Source: Thermoflexus sp.
Lineage (GTDB): Bacteria; Chloroflexota; Anaerolineae; Thermoflexales; Thermoflexaceae
DNA length: 30,193 bases
Assembly (NCBI GenBank): GCA_017743605.1
Contig: JAGHYO010000004.1
Span: 1 to 30,193 of the forward strand
Direction: 5' to 3'
Shown here: piece after piece, positions 15,421 through 24,107 of the stretch
How positions within the stretch are numbered: position 1 is the first letter of the stretch
How the letters are laid out: each line of letters begins with the position of its first letter
Notes under the pieces: model-generated
Database searches by the model: none
Seen by the model: only the letters and a program-made list of their open reading frames with translations
Told to the model about the DNA's origin: nothing
Translations under genes and position numbers: made by a program

Positions 15421-16116
15421 ATGCGGACGATGACCGTCGGCCTGATTGCAGACACCCACGTGCCGCAGCGCCTGCCCGCCCTGCCGCCGCAGGTGGCAGA
15501 GGTTTTTCGGGGGGTGCATTTGATCCTGCACGCCGGGGATCTGAACCGCTGGCCGGTGCTGGAGGCGCTGGCCCGCCTGGCCCCGGTGGTCGCCGTCCGG
15601 GGGAACGCTGACCTGGGGCTCGCCCTGCCATGGCGGGAGGTGGTAGAGGTCAACGGCGTCCGCATCGGCCTGGTCCACGGCCATGGGGGATGGGCCGTTT
15701 ACTTGAGGGACAAGATCCGGGAGTCCATCATGGGTTTCGAGCCCCTCCGCTACTTGCGCTACGCCCGCTCCGCCTTCCCCGAGCCGGTCCACCTCATCAT
15801 CTCCGGGCACACCCATCGCCCCCATCTGGTCCGGGTGAATGGAGTCTGGCTGGTGAACCCCGGCCCGGTGGCGCCCGATTACTACTTCCGGTCGGGGCCG
15901 GCGGTGGGCCTCCTCCACGTGCGGCCAGGGGAAGCGCGCTATGAATGGATCGACCTAACGTCTGGAAACGCCCGTCTTTACGAGCTGCCCCCGGAGTCCC
16001 CCTCAGACGAATTGGAGACCCGAGTCCGCCTCTCCGAGGGAGACACGCCCGGAGGCGATGCGCGGCGATGGTCCGGCTTCAGGAGCGGCCGGGTGGCCGC
16101 TTTGTTACGATTTTGA
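15421..16116 (+). CDS. YfcE-type metallophosphoesterase
   Basis: This 231-residue protein has the dimetal phosphoesterase motifs in order: IADTH (Asp11, His13), HAGD (Asp40), RGNAD (Asn62), LVHGHGG (His86) and SGHTHRP (His130, His132), followed by LVNPGPVA. This is the YfcE/YvnB-like branch that hydrolyses phosphodiesters or phosphomonoesters; the natural substrate is unknown. The start at 15421 is chosen because it directly precedes the first motif and follows CCGGAGA. The last 50 or so residues are polar and Arg/Gly-rich and do not belong to the family core, so the frame may run past an ancestral stop. Confidence 0.88.
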   Translation: MRTMTVGLIADTHVPQRLPALPPQVAEVFRGVHLILHAGDLNRWPVLEALARLAPVVAVRGNADLGLALPWREVVEVNGVRIGLVHGHGGWAVYLRDKIRESIMGFEPLRYLRYARSAFPEPVHLIISGHTHRPHLVRVNGVWLVNPGPVAPDYYFRSGPAVGLLHVRPGEARYEWIDLTSGNARLYELPPESPSDELETRVRLSEGDTPGGDARRWSGFRSGRVAALLRF

Positions 16117-16139
16117 GACGCACCCCTCAGGTCCCGGAT

Positions 16140-16168
16140 TTGACAAATTGGTCTTCTGCTGGTATGCT
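16140..16168 (+). promoter_or_regulatory. Strong promoter of rpoB
   Basis: A perfect TTGACA (16140-16145), a 17-bp spacer and TATGCT (16163-16168, four of six matches). It starts 24 nt after the metallophosphoesterase stop. The expected transcription start is near 16175. It is one of the best sigma-70 type promoters in the window, as expected for an essential, highly expressed gene. Confidence 0.78.
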
Positions 16169-16174
16169 TTATAT

Positions 16175-16455
16175 TTGCGATCTCTGGAACTCCGGAGCGG
16201 CCGTTCAAGGCCGCAGGAGGTGGCGTGGAATCCCGCGGTGCCCTCCGGGAACGGCATGCGGTGGTCCTCCGGATGAGAGGCCGCGCGCCTGCCTGTCCTG
16301 AAATCGCCATAGGGATCAGGTTCTGAAGCGTCGGGGGATTTCCCCGGCGCGTTCGATGTGCCTCGATCGGAGCCTCATGCGCTGCGTCTCGGCGCTCGAC
16401 GCACCTCAACCCGGACCCCAAACCCTGGGGAAACTCGAAGGAGGGAATGATCCTG
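16175..16455 (+). other. Long untranslated leader of rpoB
   Basis: About 280 nt separate the predicted transcription start from the rpoB ATG. The leader has a perfect hairpin GCGGCC-GTTCAA-GGCCGC (16197-16214) and an inverted repeat GGGGATTTCCCC near 16335. It could hold an attenuator or autoregulatory site, but no known leader family was recognised and no gene is visible in it. Confidence 0.45.
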
Positions 16456-19400
16456 ATGATCCGGACAAGCGGCGAGAAGCGCTACGCGCACATCTCGGAG
16501 ATCTTGGAGCCGCCGAACCTCATCGAGATCCAGCACCGCTCGTTCTGGTGGTTCATCGAGGAGGGCCTCAAGGAGCTCTTCGACGAGATCTCGCCCATCG
16601 AGAGCCTGAGCGGCCAGATGCGGCTGTATTTCCCAGGCGACAACTCGGTGGCCCGACAGCTCAAGCTGCGCTACTGGTTCGATGAGCCGAAGTACGGCGA
16701 GCTCGAATGCCTGGAGCGGGACCTCACCTACGGCCGCGGGATGTGGGTCCAAGTGGCCCTGATCGTGGCCGGGCGGGAGCCCATGGTGAAGGACGTGTTC
16801 TTCGGGGAGATCCCGTGGATGACCCGCAACGGCACGTTCATCTACAACGGCACCGAGCGGGTGGTGGTCTCCCAGCTGATCCGCTCGCCGGGCGTCTACT
16901 TCGATATGGAGGAGGATCCCTCCCTGGGCCGCCCTCTGGCCATGGCCAAGCTGATCCCTGATCGCGGGGTATGGCTGGAGTTCGAAACGCGCCGGAACGA
17001 TCTGATCATCCTCCGCTTCAACCGCCGCCGCACGGTGCCGGTCACTCTGTTCCTGCGAGCCCTGGCGGCGACCGACGATGGGATCAGCCACGTCCTCACG
17101 GAGGGGACGGATGAGGAGCTGCTGGAGCTCTTCAAGGACGTGGACACCCATCCGGATCACCCCTATATCTTGAGCGCCATCCGGCAGGAGGGCCGCCTGG
17201 AGCCCCGGGAGGGACGCGCCCTAGCCCAGGAGGCCCTGATCGAGTTCTTCCGCCGGATGCGCCCCGGAGACCCACCGACTCTAGAGAACGCCCACTCCTT
17301 CGTGGTTTCTCAGCTCTTCGATCCGCACCGTTACGACCTACATCGGGTGGGCCGTTACAAGCTCAACCGCCGGCTGGAGCTCTCCATCCCCATCCATCAT
17401 CGGATCATCACCAAGCAGGACATCATCGCCATCCTGAAGGAGATCATCCGCATTAACAACGGGCTGCGCCCGCCGGATGATATGGACCACCTGGGCAACC
17501 GCCGGGTGCGCACGGTAGGGGAGCTGATCCAGGCCAAGATGCGGGTGGGGCTGCGCCGGATGGAGCGGGTGGTCCAGGAGCGGATGAGCATCGCGGACCC
17601 GGCCACGGTTACGCCGCTGCAGCTGATCAACATCCGTCCGGTGGTGGCTGCCCTGCGCGAGTTCTTCGGCTCCAGCCAGCTCTCCCAGTTCATGGACCAG
17701 ACCAACCCCCTGGCGGAGCTGACCCACAAGCGCACTCTGTCTGCCCTCGGACCTGGCGGGCTGCGGCGGGAGCGGGCAGGCTTTGAAGTCCGCGACGTCC
17801 ATTTGAGCCACTACGGGCGGATCTGCCCCATCGAGACGCCCGAAGGGCCCAACATCGGCCTGATCGGCCGCCTGGCGATCTACAGCCGGGTGAACGAATA
17901 CGGCTTTATCGAAACCCCTTACCGGAAGGTGGTCCGGGTGGTCCCCAACCGGCCTGAGGCGCTGATCGGGCAGATCCTGCGGGAGGATGTGGTGGATCCG
18001 GACACCGGCCAGGTGATCGCCCCCGCCGGGACGGAGGTGGACGCCGCCCTGGCGAAGCGGATCGCCCGTCTCCCCCTCCAGGAGATCAAGGTCCGCCCCT
18101 TTGTGACCCGGGAGATCGTCTATCTCACAGCGGATGAGGAGGAGCGCTACGTCATTGCCCAGGCCAACGTGGAGCTGGACGAGAAGGGGCATTTCCTGCA
18201 ATCCCGTGTCCCCATCCGCCACATGGGCAAGTTCCTGATGGAGGCTCCGGAGCGAGTGGATTACATGGACGTGGCGCCGCGGCAGATCGTGGGCGTCTCC
18301 GCCTCCCTGATCCCCTTCTTAGAGCACGATGACGCCAACCGGGCTCTGATGGGCTCCAACATGCAGCGCCAGGCCGTGCCGTTGCTGCGGCCGGAGGCGG
18401 CCATTGTGGCCACGGGGATGGAGCAGGTGGCCGCCCGGGACTCCGGGCACGTCCTCCTCTCGGAGGTCGACGGAGAGGTGGTCCAGGCCACCGCCGATGA
18501 GATCGTGATCCGTGGGACCAACCGGAAGCTGTATCGCTATCCATTGCGGCGCTTCCAGCGCTCCAATCAGAGCACCTGCATCCATCAGCGCCCGCTGGTC
18601 TTCAAGGGCCAGAAGGTGAAGAGGGGCCAAGTGATCGCTGACTCCAGCAGCACTGATCATGGGATGCTGGCCCTGGGCCGCAACTTAGTGGTGGCCTTCC
18701 TCTCGTGGGAGGGCCAGGTCTTTGAGGACGCCACTGTGATCAGCGAGCGCCTGGTCCGGGAGGACATCTACTCCTCGATCCACATTGAAAAGCACGAGGC
18801 GGAGGCCCGGGAGACCAAGTTGGGGCCGGAGGATATCACCCGCGACATCCCCAACGTCGGCGAAGAGCAGCTGCGTGATCTGGACGAGCAGGGCATCGTC
18901 CGCATCGGGGCGGTGGTGGGCCCCGGCGACATCCTCGTGGGCAAGGTCACGCCCAAGGGGGAGCGGGAGATGACGCCGGAGGAGCGCTTGCTCCGGGCCA
19001 TCTTCGGGGAGAAGGCCCACGATGTGAAGGACTCCTCCCTCCGCATGCCCCACGGGGAGCACGGCAAAGTAGTGGATGTCAAAGTCTTCTCCCGAGATGA
19101 ATATCGGGAGCTCCCCGCCGGCGTGAACACGGTGGTGCGGGTCTCAGCGGCCCAATGGCGCAAGATCACCGAGGGGGACAAGGTGGCCGGCCGCCACGGC
19201 AACAAGGGCGTGATCTCCAAAGTGGTTCCCATCGAGGACATGCCCTTCCTGCCCGACGGCACGCCGGTGGACATCATCCTCAACCCCCTGGGCGTGCCCA
19301 GCCGGATGAACATCGGGCAGCTGCTGGAGACCCATCTGGGCTGGGCCGCCTCGCGCCTGGGCTTCCGGGCCATCACCCCGGTGTTCGATGGGGCTGACGA

Positions 19401-20370
19401 GCAGGAGATTGAGGCGGAGCTGGCCCGGGTTTGGATGATCGACACTGCCTGGGAGGACGCGCGCCGGCAGTGCTGGAGCTGGCTGCGCGCCCAGGGGTAT
19501 AACCTCTCGGAGCTCCGCGACGACGACGAGGCGCGCCTCCTCTACCTCTCGGCAATCCTGGGCGCCCGCGGCTATGACGTGGACCGCCTGGCCACCGATG
19601 AGATCTACGCCCGTCGCAGCTGTCTACGGGAGTGGCTGCGCGACCGGGGATGCGATCCCGATGCCCTCCTGGTCTTCGAGGGCGATCCCCGCTCGCCAGA
19701 GGAGCGCCGCAAGGCAGATGAGCGCGCCATCCTGGTGGGGTTGCGGCTGTGGATGGAGCGCCTGGGCGTGGACACCCGCGGCATCCCTGACCAGGAAGTC
19801 CGCCAGCGGGCAACCGAGGTGATGCTCGAGACCGGCCAGCCCATCCCCATCCTGGGCAAGATGATCCTCTACGACGGCAAGACCGGAGAGCCCTTCGAAC
19901 GGCCGGTGACAGTGGGCGTCATCTACATGATGAAGCTGGCCCACCTGGTGGAGGACAAAGTGCACGCCCGGTCCACCGGCCCCTACTCCCTGATCACCCA
20001 GCAGCCTCTGGGCGGCAAAGCCCAGTTCGGCGGGCAGCGCTTCGGCGAGATGGAAGTCTGGGCCCTGGAGGCCTACGGCGCGGCCTACACACTCCAGGAG
20101 ATGCTCACGGTGAAGTCCGACGACGTCCAGGGCCGCGTCAAGACCTACGAGGCCATCGTGAAGGGCCAGAGGATCGAGGAGCCCGGCCTGCCGGCCTCCT
20201 TCAGGGTCCTGGTCAAGGAGCTCCAGTCCCTGGCCGTAGCCGTGGAGGCCATCACCGACTCCGGCGAGGTGATCCGCTTCGGCCGGGAGGAGGAGAAGCC
20301 GAAGCTGCCCCGCTTGCCCTTGGGTCTGCTGGACCTGGTTCCGGAGGGGGATGGGGAGAGCCCGGCGTGA
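16456..20370 (+). CDS. rpoB: DNA-directed RNA polymerase subunit beta
   Basis: About 1304 residues. ATG 16456 is preferred over ATG 16447 because AAGGAGGG (16438-16445) sits ten bases before the former and one base before the latter. Landmarks: RNGTFIYNGTERVVVSQLIRS near the N-terminus, the rifampicin-pocket cluster FFGSSQLSQFMDQTNPLAEL (about 402-421) with SALGPGG, CPIETPEGPNIGLI, AGRHGNKGVISK, and the C-terminal FGGQRFGEMEVWALEAYGAA and MLTVKSDDV. Two oddities: an insertion of roughly 140 residues (about 992-1133) between VFDGADEQEIEAELA and MILYDGKTGEPF, and Thr427 where E. coli has Arg529. It forms the catalytic core with RpoC and RpoA. rpoC does not follow, and no L10/L12 genes precede it. 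Confidence 0.98.
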   Translation: MIRTSGEKRYAHISEILEPPNLIEIQHRSFWWFIEEGLKELFDEISPIESLSGQMRLYFPGDNSVARQLKLRYWFDEPKYGELECLERDLTYGRGMWVQVALIVAGREPMVKDVFFGEIPWMTRNGTFIYNGTERVVVSQLIRSPGVYFDMEEDPSLGRPLAMAKLIPDRGVWLEFETRRNDLIILRFNRRRTVPVTLFLRALAATDDGISHVLTEGTDEELLELFKDVDTHPDHPYILSAIRQEGRLEPREGRALAQEALIEFFRRMRPGDPPTLENAHSFVVSQLFDPHRYDLHRVGRYKLNRRLELSIPIHHRIITKQDIIAILKEIIRINNGLRPPDDMDHLGNRRVRTVGELIQAKMRVGLRRMERVVQERMSIADPATVTPLQLINIRPVVAALREFFGSSQLSQFMDQTNPLAELTHKRTLSALGPGGLRRERAGFEVRDVHLSHYGRICPIETPEGPNIGLIGRLAIYSRVNEYGFIETPYRKVVRVVPNRPEALIGQILREDVVDPDTGQVIAPAGTEVDAALAKRIARLPLQEIKVRPFVTREIVYLTADEEERYVIAQANVELDEKGHFLQSRVPIRHMGKFLMEAPERVDYMDVAPRQIVGVSASLIPFLEHDDANRALMGSNMQRQAVPLLRPEAAIVATGMEQVAARDSGHVLLSEVDGEVVQATADEIVIRGTNRKLYRYPLRRFQRSNQSTCIHQRPLVFKGQKVKRGQVIADSSSTDHGMLALGRNLVVAFLSWEGQVFEDATVISERLVREDIYSSIHIEKHEAEARETKLGPEDITRDIPNVGEEQLRDLDEQGIVRIGAVVGPGDILVGKVTPKGEREMTPEERLLRAIFGEKAHDVKDSSLRMPHGEHGKVVDVKVFSRDEYRELPAGVNTVVRVSAAQWRKITEGDKVAGRHGNKGVISKVVPIEDMPFLPDGTPVDIILNPLGVPSRMNIGQLLETHLGWAASRLGFRAITPVFDGADEQEIEAELARVWMIDTAWEDARRQCWSWLRAQGYNLSELRDDDEARLLYLSAILGARGYDVDRLATDEIYARRSCLREWLRDRGCDPDALLVFEGDPRSPEERRKADERAILVGLRLWMERLGVDTRGIPDQEVRQRATEVMLETGQPIPILGKMILYDGKTGEPFERPVTVGVIYMMKLAHLVEDKVHARSTGPYSLITQQPLGGKAQFGGQRFGEMEVWALEAYGAAYTLQEMLTVKSDDVQGRVKTYEAIVKGQRIEEPGLPASFRVLVKELQSLAVAVEAITDSGEVIRFGREEEKPKLPRLPLGLLDLVPEGDGESPA

Positions 20371-20414
20371 GTCAGTGACCCAGACGGAGCATGCTCCTCA
20401 AGGGGAGCTCTCGA

Positions 20415-20453
20415 TGCGGGACAGGCGCACGGCTGCCTGTCCCGCAATTTTTA
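20415..20453 (+). terminator. Rho-independent terminator of rpoB
   Basis: GCGGGACAGGC (20416-20426), an 8-nt loop, then GCCTGTCCCGC (20435-20445), with one more T-A pair outside and the T tract AATTTTTA immediately after. This is a textbook 11-12 bp intrinsic terminator 45 nt past the stop codon. It shows that rpoB ends its transcript here and is not part of an rpoBC operon. Confidence 0.92.
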
Positions 20454-20775
20454 GGGCTGCACGGGCACCCGCAAAGGCGGATTTCATTTCAGAAGTCGCC
20501 CGGGCATCGGCTAGCAGGCATTTTTCTTTTTGTGGGAGGGGCTTTCGCCCTGACTTTCTGTCCTCGCTGTCCCTGGCTTCGGGTTTAACCCGAAGGCTGG
20601 GCCTTTTGTCTCAAGAGCTGGGTTCCGGCTCTGCGTGCCCAGGCCTATCACGGCTTTCGCCTTGCTCCATCCCTCTTTGTGTGTTTTCTGTAGAGGCCCC
20701 AACTTTCTGCTTTTTGGCTAAGATGGGAGAAGAGACGAATGCGCGGCCCCGGTGGGATCGCAGGAGGAAGTGGAG
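20454..20775 (+). other. Intergenic region between rpoB and polX with repeat fragments
   Basis: No gene is visible. The segment holds GATTTCATTTCAG (about 20480-20492, like the palindromes near 10610), one REP-like unit (20531-20566) and a perfect 9-bp palindrome CTTCGGGTTTAACCCGAAG (20577-20595). No promoter with both boxes was found for polX, although its transcription must begin in this stretch or read through the terminator. Confidence 0.5.
20531..20566 (+). repeat. Dispersed copy of the REP-like unit
   Basis: TGTGGGAGGGGCTTTCGCCC, then TGACTTTCTGTCCTCG, matches the reverse-orientation unit of the 10815-11168 array (TGTAGGAGGGGCTTTCGCCC, then cGAACCTCCGTCTTCG) with few differences, including the flanking linker. 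It shows that the repeat family is dispersed, not confined to one locus. Confidence 0.75.
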
Positions 20776-22539
20776 ATGGCCCGACGGTTCACCAACCAGG
20801 AGGTGGCGGAGATTTTTGAGCACATCGCCGACATGTTGGAGATCCGGGGGGAGATCCCCTACAAGGTGATGGCCTACCGGCGTGCGGCGGAGAACATCGC
20901 CGCCCTGGGGCGGGACATCTACGACTTCTGGCATGAAGGGGCATTGCGCACCATCCCCGGCGTGGGCGAGGCCATCGAGGAGAAGATCGATCAGCTGCTC
21001 CGCACTGGCCGCCTCGAGCTCTACGAACGCCTGAAGGCGGAGATCCCATCCAGCCTACTGGAGATGCGCCAGATCCCCGACATGGGGCCCAAGCGCATCA
21101 AAGCGGTCTGGGAGAGGCTGGGGATCACCACGGTGGAGGAGCTGGAGCAGGCCGCCCGCGCCGGGAAGCTGCGGGATCTGCCTGGCTTCGGGGCTAAGCT
21201 AGAGCGCAAGATCCTCGCCGGCATCGAGGCGGTCAAGCGCCGCAAGATCGCAGGGCGCATGCCTCTGGGCGTCGCCTGGCCCCTGGCCCAGGAGATCCTC
21301 CGCGCCCTTCAGGAGGTCCCGGGGGTGCAGCGCCTGGCGGCCGCCGGCTCCTTCCGCCGCATGAAGGAGAGCGTTGGCGATCTGGACTTTTTGGTCGCGG
21401 CGGAGGATCCCGAGGCGGTGATGGAGCGCTTCACTACGTTGCCCATTGTGGAGACGGTGCTCCTCAAGGGCCCCACCAAATCCAGCGTCCGCCTGCGGAA
21501 CGGGCTGCAAGCCGATCTGCGAGTGATCGAGGCGGCCCGCTGGGGCACGGCGCTGCAGTATTTCACGGGAAGCCAGCAGCACAACATCCAGCTGCGGGAG
21601 CACGCGCTCCGGCGGGGCTACAGCCTCAGCGAATACGCCCTCGCCCGGGTGGAGAGCGGTGAGGAGATCCTCTGCGCCGCCGAGGAGGAAGTCTACGAGC
21701 GCCTGGGCCTTGCCTACATCCCGCCGGAGCTGCGGGAGGGCCGCGGGGAGATCGAGGCCGCCCTGGAGGGCCGCCTCCCCCGCTTGGTGACGGTGGAGGA
21801 CCTCCAGGGGGATCTGCAGATGCACAGCACTTGGAGCGACGGACAGGCTTCCATCCGCGATATGGCCTGGGCGGCGAAGGCGAGGGGCTACCGCTACATG
21901 TTGCTCACGGATCACTCCCAGAGCCTGGGGGTGGCTCGGGGGCTGACCCCAGAGCGGTTGCAGGAGCAGCGCCGGGAAGTGGAATCGGTCAACGCCGAGC
22001 TGGGGGATGGCTTCTGCATCCTCCACGGGGCCGAGGTGGAGATCCGGGCCGAAGGCAGCTTGGACTACCCGGACGAAGTGCTCGCCTCCCTGGACCTGGT
22101 GGTGGCCTCCGTGCACACCGGCCTGCGGCAGGACCGGGAGCGGGTGACCGCCCGCTTCCTAGCGGCGATCCGCCATCCCCATGTGCACATCATCGCCCAC
22201 CCCACCGGCCGGCTGCTGGGGGAGCGGGAGGGAGCGGACGCGGATTGGGAGGCCATCCTGCGGGCGGCGGCGGAGACGGGGACCTTGCTGGAGATCAACG
22301 CCAACCCCGCTCGGCTGGATCTACCGGACACGCTGGCGCGACGGGCCCTAGAGCTGGGCGGTTATCTGGTCATCAGCACCGATGCGCACAGCCCAGGGGA
22401 GCTCGACCTGATCCACTTCGGGGTGGCGGTGGCCCGGCGGGCTTGGGCCACGCCGGAGCGCATCGCCAACACGTGGCCCCTGGAGCAGCTGCTGCGCTGG
22501 GCGCATGAGAAACCCGGGCGGGTGCAGCGGAGGCCCTAA
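20776..22539 (+). CDS. polX: PolX family DNA polymerase with PHP 3'-5' exonuclease domain
   Basis: This 587-residue protein has an N-terminal 8-kDa-like and helix-hairpin-helix region (IPGVGEAIEEKI at 60-71, LPGFGAKLERKI at 135-146). The PolX catalytic palm has GSFRRMKESVGDLDFLV (Asp202, Asp204) and Asp247 in QADLRV. A C-terminal PHP domain starts at about 345 with DLQMHSTWSDG. Later PHP motifs are visible: LTDHSQS, GAEVEI, SVHTG, IIAHPTGR and STDAHSP. These enzymes fill short gaps in base excision repair. The first His of the usual HxH metal motif is Gln348 here, a change I recall from Thermus-type PolX, so exonuclease activity may persist. AGGAGGAAG (20762-20770) sets the start. The gene converges with the metalloenzyme gene, 12 nt apart. 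Confidence 0.93.
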   Translation: MARRFTNQEVAEIFEHIADMLEIRGEIPYKVMAYRRAAENIAALGRDIYDFWHEGALRTIPGVGEAIEEKIDQLLRTGRLELYERLKAEIPSSLLEMRQIPDMGPKRIKAVWERLGITTVEELEQAARAGKLRDLPGFGAKLERKILAGIEAVKRRKIAGRMPLGVAWPLAQEILRALQEVPGVQRLAAAGSFRRMKESVGDLDFLVAAEDPEAVMERFTTLPIVETVLLKGPTKSSVRLRNGLQADLRVIEAARWGTALQYFTGSQQHNIQLREHALRRGYSLSEYALARVESGEEILCAAEEEVYERLGLAYIPPELREGRGEIEAALEGRLPRLVTVEDLQGDLQMHSTWSDGQASIRDMAWAAKARGYRYMLLTDHSQSLGVARGLTPERLQEQRREVESVNAELGDGFCILHGAEVEIRAEGSLDYPDEVLASLDLVVASVHTGLRQDRERVTARFLAAIRHPHVHIIAHPTGRLLGEREGADADWEAILRAAAETGTLLEINANPARLDLPDTLARRALELGGYLVISTDAHSPGELDLIHFGVAVARRAWATPERIANTWPLEQLLRWAHEKPGRVQRRP

Positions 22540-22551
22540 GCGTTTCCTCTG

Positions 22552-23490
22552 TCACTCCGGCAGGCCATCAACGGCGCTAGGTGTGGCCCTCAGGACCTTC
22601 AGGACCCCCGGGGTGAGGTCCAGGAGAGAGGTCGCCTCCCGGAAGACGGCTGCCCCGGGCCCGGCGGTGAGGAGGGGGACGGGGTTGCGGGTATGCAGCC
22701 GTGTGGTCAGATCCTCCATGTTGCCGTGATCGCTGGTCACAATGAGCGTGGTCTCGGGCGGCCGCCCAGCGAGCAGCGCGTCCAGGAAGCGATCCAGCAC
22801 ATCGAGGACCGGCTCGGGGGGCAGGCGCCGGTGGCCCACGAGATCCGTGAGGAAGCTTTCAAAGAGTACGAGATCGGCCTCCCCGAGCAGGCTCAGCAGG
22901 CGGCGCGCCGCCTCCTCCGGCTCCACGGGCGGCAGCTCCGGAAACGGACGACGGTGGCGGCGCGTCCATTCCCCGGCGAAGGTATGGGTGATGTCCCAGA
23001 GCAGCGCTCGCCCCGCCATCAGGTGCTCGAAGGTCCGGAAGGGGAGGCCCGCCAGCCGGTTCATCCAGGTGGTTACGGAGGGCCGGAGCCGCCGCTGGGC
23101 GACCAGCTCCCAGTAGAGCTCCGAGTAGGCGTTGGCGAAGGTGGGGCGGAAACCGGCGGCGCGCGCCCGGACGAACAGGCTGTGCTCCCTCAGCATCTCG
23201 ATGAGATCGGGGGAAGGGTAGCCGGTCCGGTGGCCGCCGATGTGGGCCGGGGCGTTCAGGCCGGTGAAGAGGGCGGTCTGCCCGGTGGCGCTTTGAGGGA
23301 GCCCCAGCACGCCCAGGGTAGCGTCCAGCTCGCGGCACAGAAGATCCCCATTTTCCCCCGCGCAGCCGCGCACCAGCGCCCGGCCCAGCCGGGCGCGCAG
23401 CCGGGGCAGGCCGGGTTCGAAAAGGGGATTCCGGCTGTCCGCCCCCCCTAGCCCCACGCCGTCCAGGAAAACCAGCACCGCGGATCCCAT
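22552..23490 (-). CDS. Alkaline-phosphatase-superfamily metalloenzyme
   Basis: This 312-residue protein begins MGSAVLVFLDGVGLGG, with the first metal-binding Asp in DGVG. It has QSATGQTALFTG, where Ser or Thr is the likely nucleophile, a mid-region with FANAYSELYW, and the closing metal motif TSDHGNMED. This is the pattern of the metalloenzyme superfamily that includes cofactor-independent phosphoglycerate mutase and phosphopentomutase. The protein is shorter than iPGM (about 510 residues) and lacks its inserted domain, so it is not called gpmI. It is probably a phosphatase or mutase of unknown substrate. Start ATG 23490, the last gene of the minus-strand operon, 80 nt after the kinase. Confidence 0.82.
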   Translation of the reverse strand: MGSAVLVFLDGVGLGGADSRNPLFEPGLPRLRARLGRALVRGCAGENGDLLCRELDATLGVLGLPQSATGQTALFTGLNAPAHIGGHRTGYPSPDLIEMLREHSLFVRARAAGFRPTFANAYSELYWELVAQRRLRPSVTTWMNRLAGLPFRTFEHLMAGRALLWDITHTFAGEWTRRHRRPFPELPPVEPEEAARRLLSLLGEADLVLFESFLTDLVGHRRLPPEPVLDVLDRFLDALLAGRPPETTLIVTSDHGNMEDLTTRLHTRNPVPLLTAGPGAAVFREATSLLDLTPGVLKVLRATPSAVDGLPE

Positions 23491-23570
23491 CTCCGCCCGC
23501 CTCTTCGGATCCCATGGCCGGGGAGCGGAGGGGGCCGCCCCTGACTTCGGCGGAACGTCATCCCGGCCAT

Positions 23571-24062
23571 TCACATCTTGTAGCCGATGCGGCGCAGGAA
23601 CTCCTTGCGGTGGGCCACGTCGGCCTCGGTCTCGACCCCGCGGGTAGCCACCCCGTCGATCACCCCCAGGATCCCGCGGCCCTGTTCGGTCTCGGCAACG
23701 ATGACCTGCATGGGGTTCGCCGAGGCGGCGTAGATGTGACAGACCTCGGGGACCGTCTTGATGGCGTTGAGGACATTGATGGGATAGTAACCCTTGCCCA
23801 GCACCACGATGAAGAAGTGGCCAGCGCCGACGGCGAGAGCGTTCTTCTTGGCGATCTCCACCAGCTCCGGATCGGTCCCGCTGGCGCGGACGAGGGCTGG
23901 CCCGGAGGACTCGCAGAAGGCCAGGCCGAATCGGATCCCCGGGACGGCGTTGACCATGGCCTCGTGGATGTCCTCCACGGTCTTGATGAAGTGGCTTTGG
24001 CCCAGGATGACGTTGAGCTCCTCCGGCTTCTCGATGGGCACCACCTTGAGCTCGAGCGCCAT
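23571..24062 (-). CDS. Adenosine-specific kinase (DUF355 family)
   Basis: This 163-residue protein is a full-length match by eye to the small adenosine-specific kinase family first seen in Pyrobaculum and other thermophiles. Recognisable blocks are LNVILGQSHFIKTVEDIHEA, GIRFGLAFCESSGPALVR, GTDPELVEIA, GAGHFFIVVLGKGYYPINVL, VCHIYAASANP, and ILGVIDGV with a C-terminal RKEFLRRIGYK. The family binds adenosine and AMP; kinase activity was reported for it, but its role in cells is not settled. The ATG at 24062 is preceded by AGGAGGT. It lies 45 nt after the acyltransferase gene, in the same operon. Confidence 0.85.
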   Translation of the reverse strand: MALELKVVPIEKPEELNVILGQSHFIKTVEDIHEAMVNAVPGIRFGLAFCESSGPALVRASGTDPELVEIAKKNALAVGAGHFFIVVLGKGYYPINVLNAIKTVPEVCHIYAASANPMQVIVAETEQGRGILGVIDGVATRGVETEADVAHRKEFLRRIGYKM

Positions 24063-24107
24063 GGGGCACCTCCTGCGCGATAGGATGGGATCCTGAGCTT
24101 GCCGCCT

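Noticed and set aside
22552..23490. Calling the metalloenzyme gpmI (cofactor-independent phosphoglycerate mutase).
   Set aside because: At 312 residues it is far shorter than the roughly 510 residues of that enzyme and lacks the inserted transferase domain.
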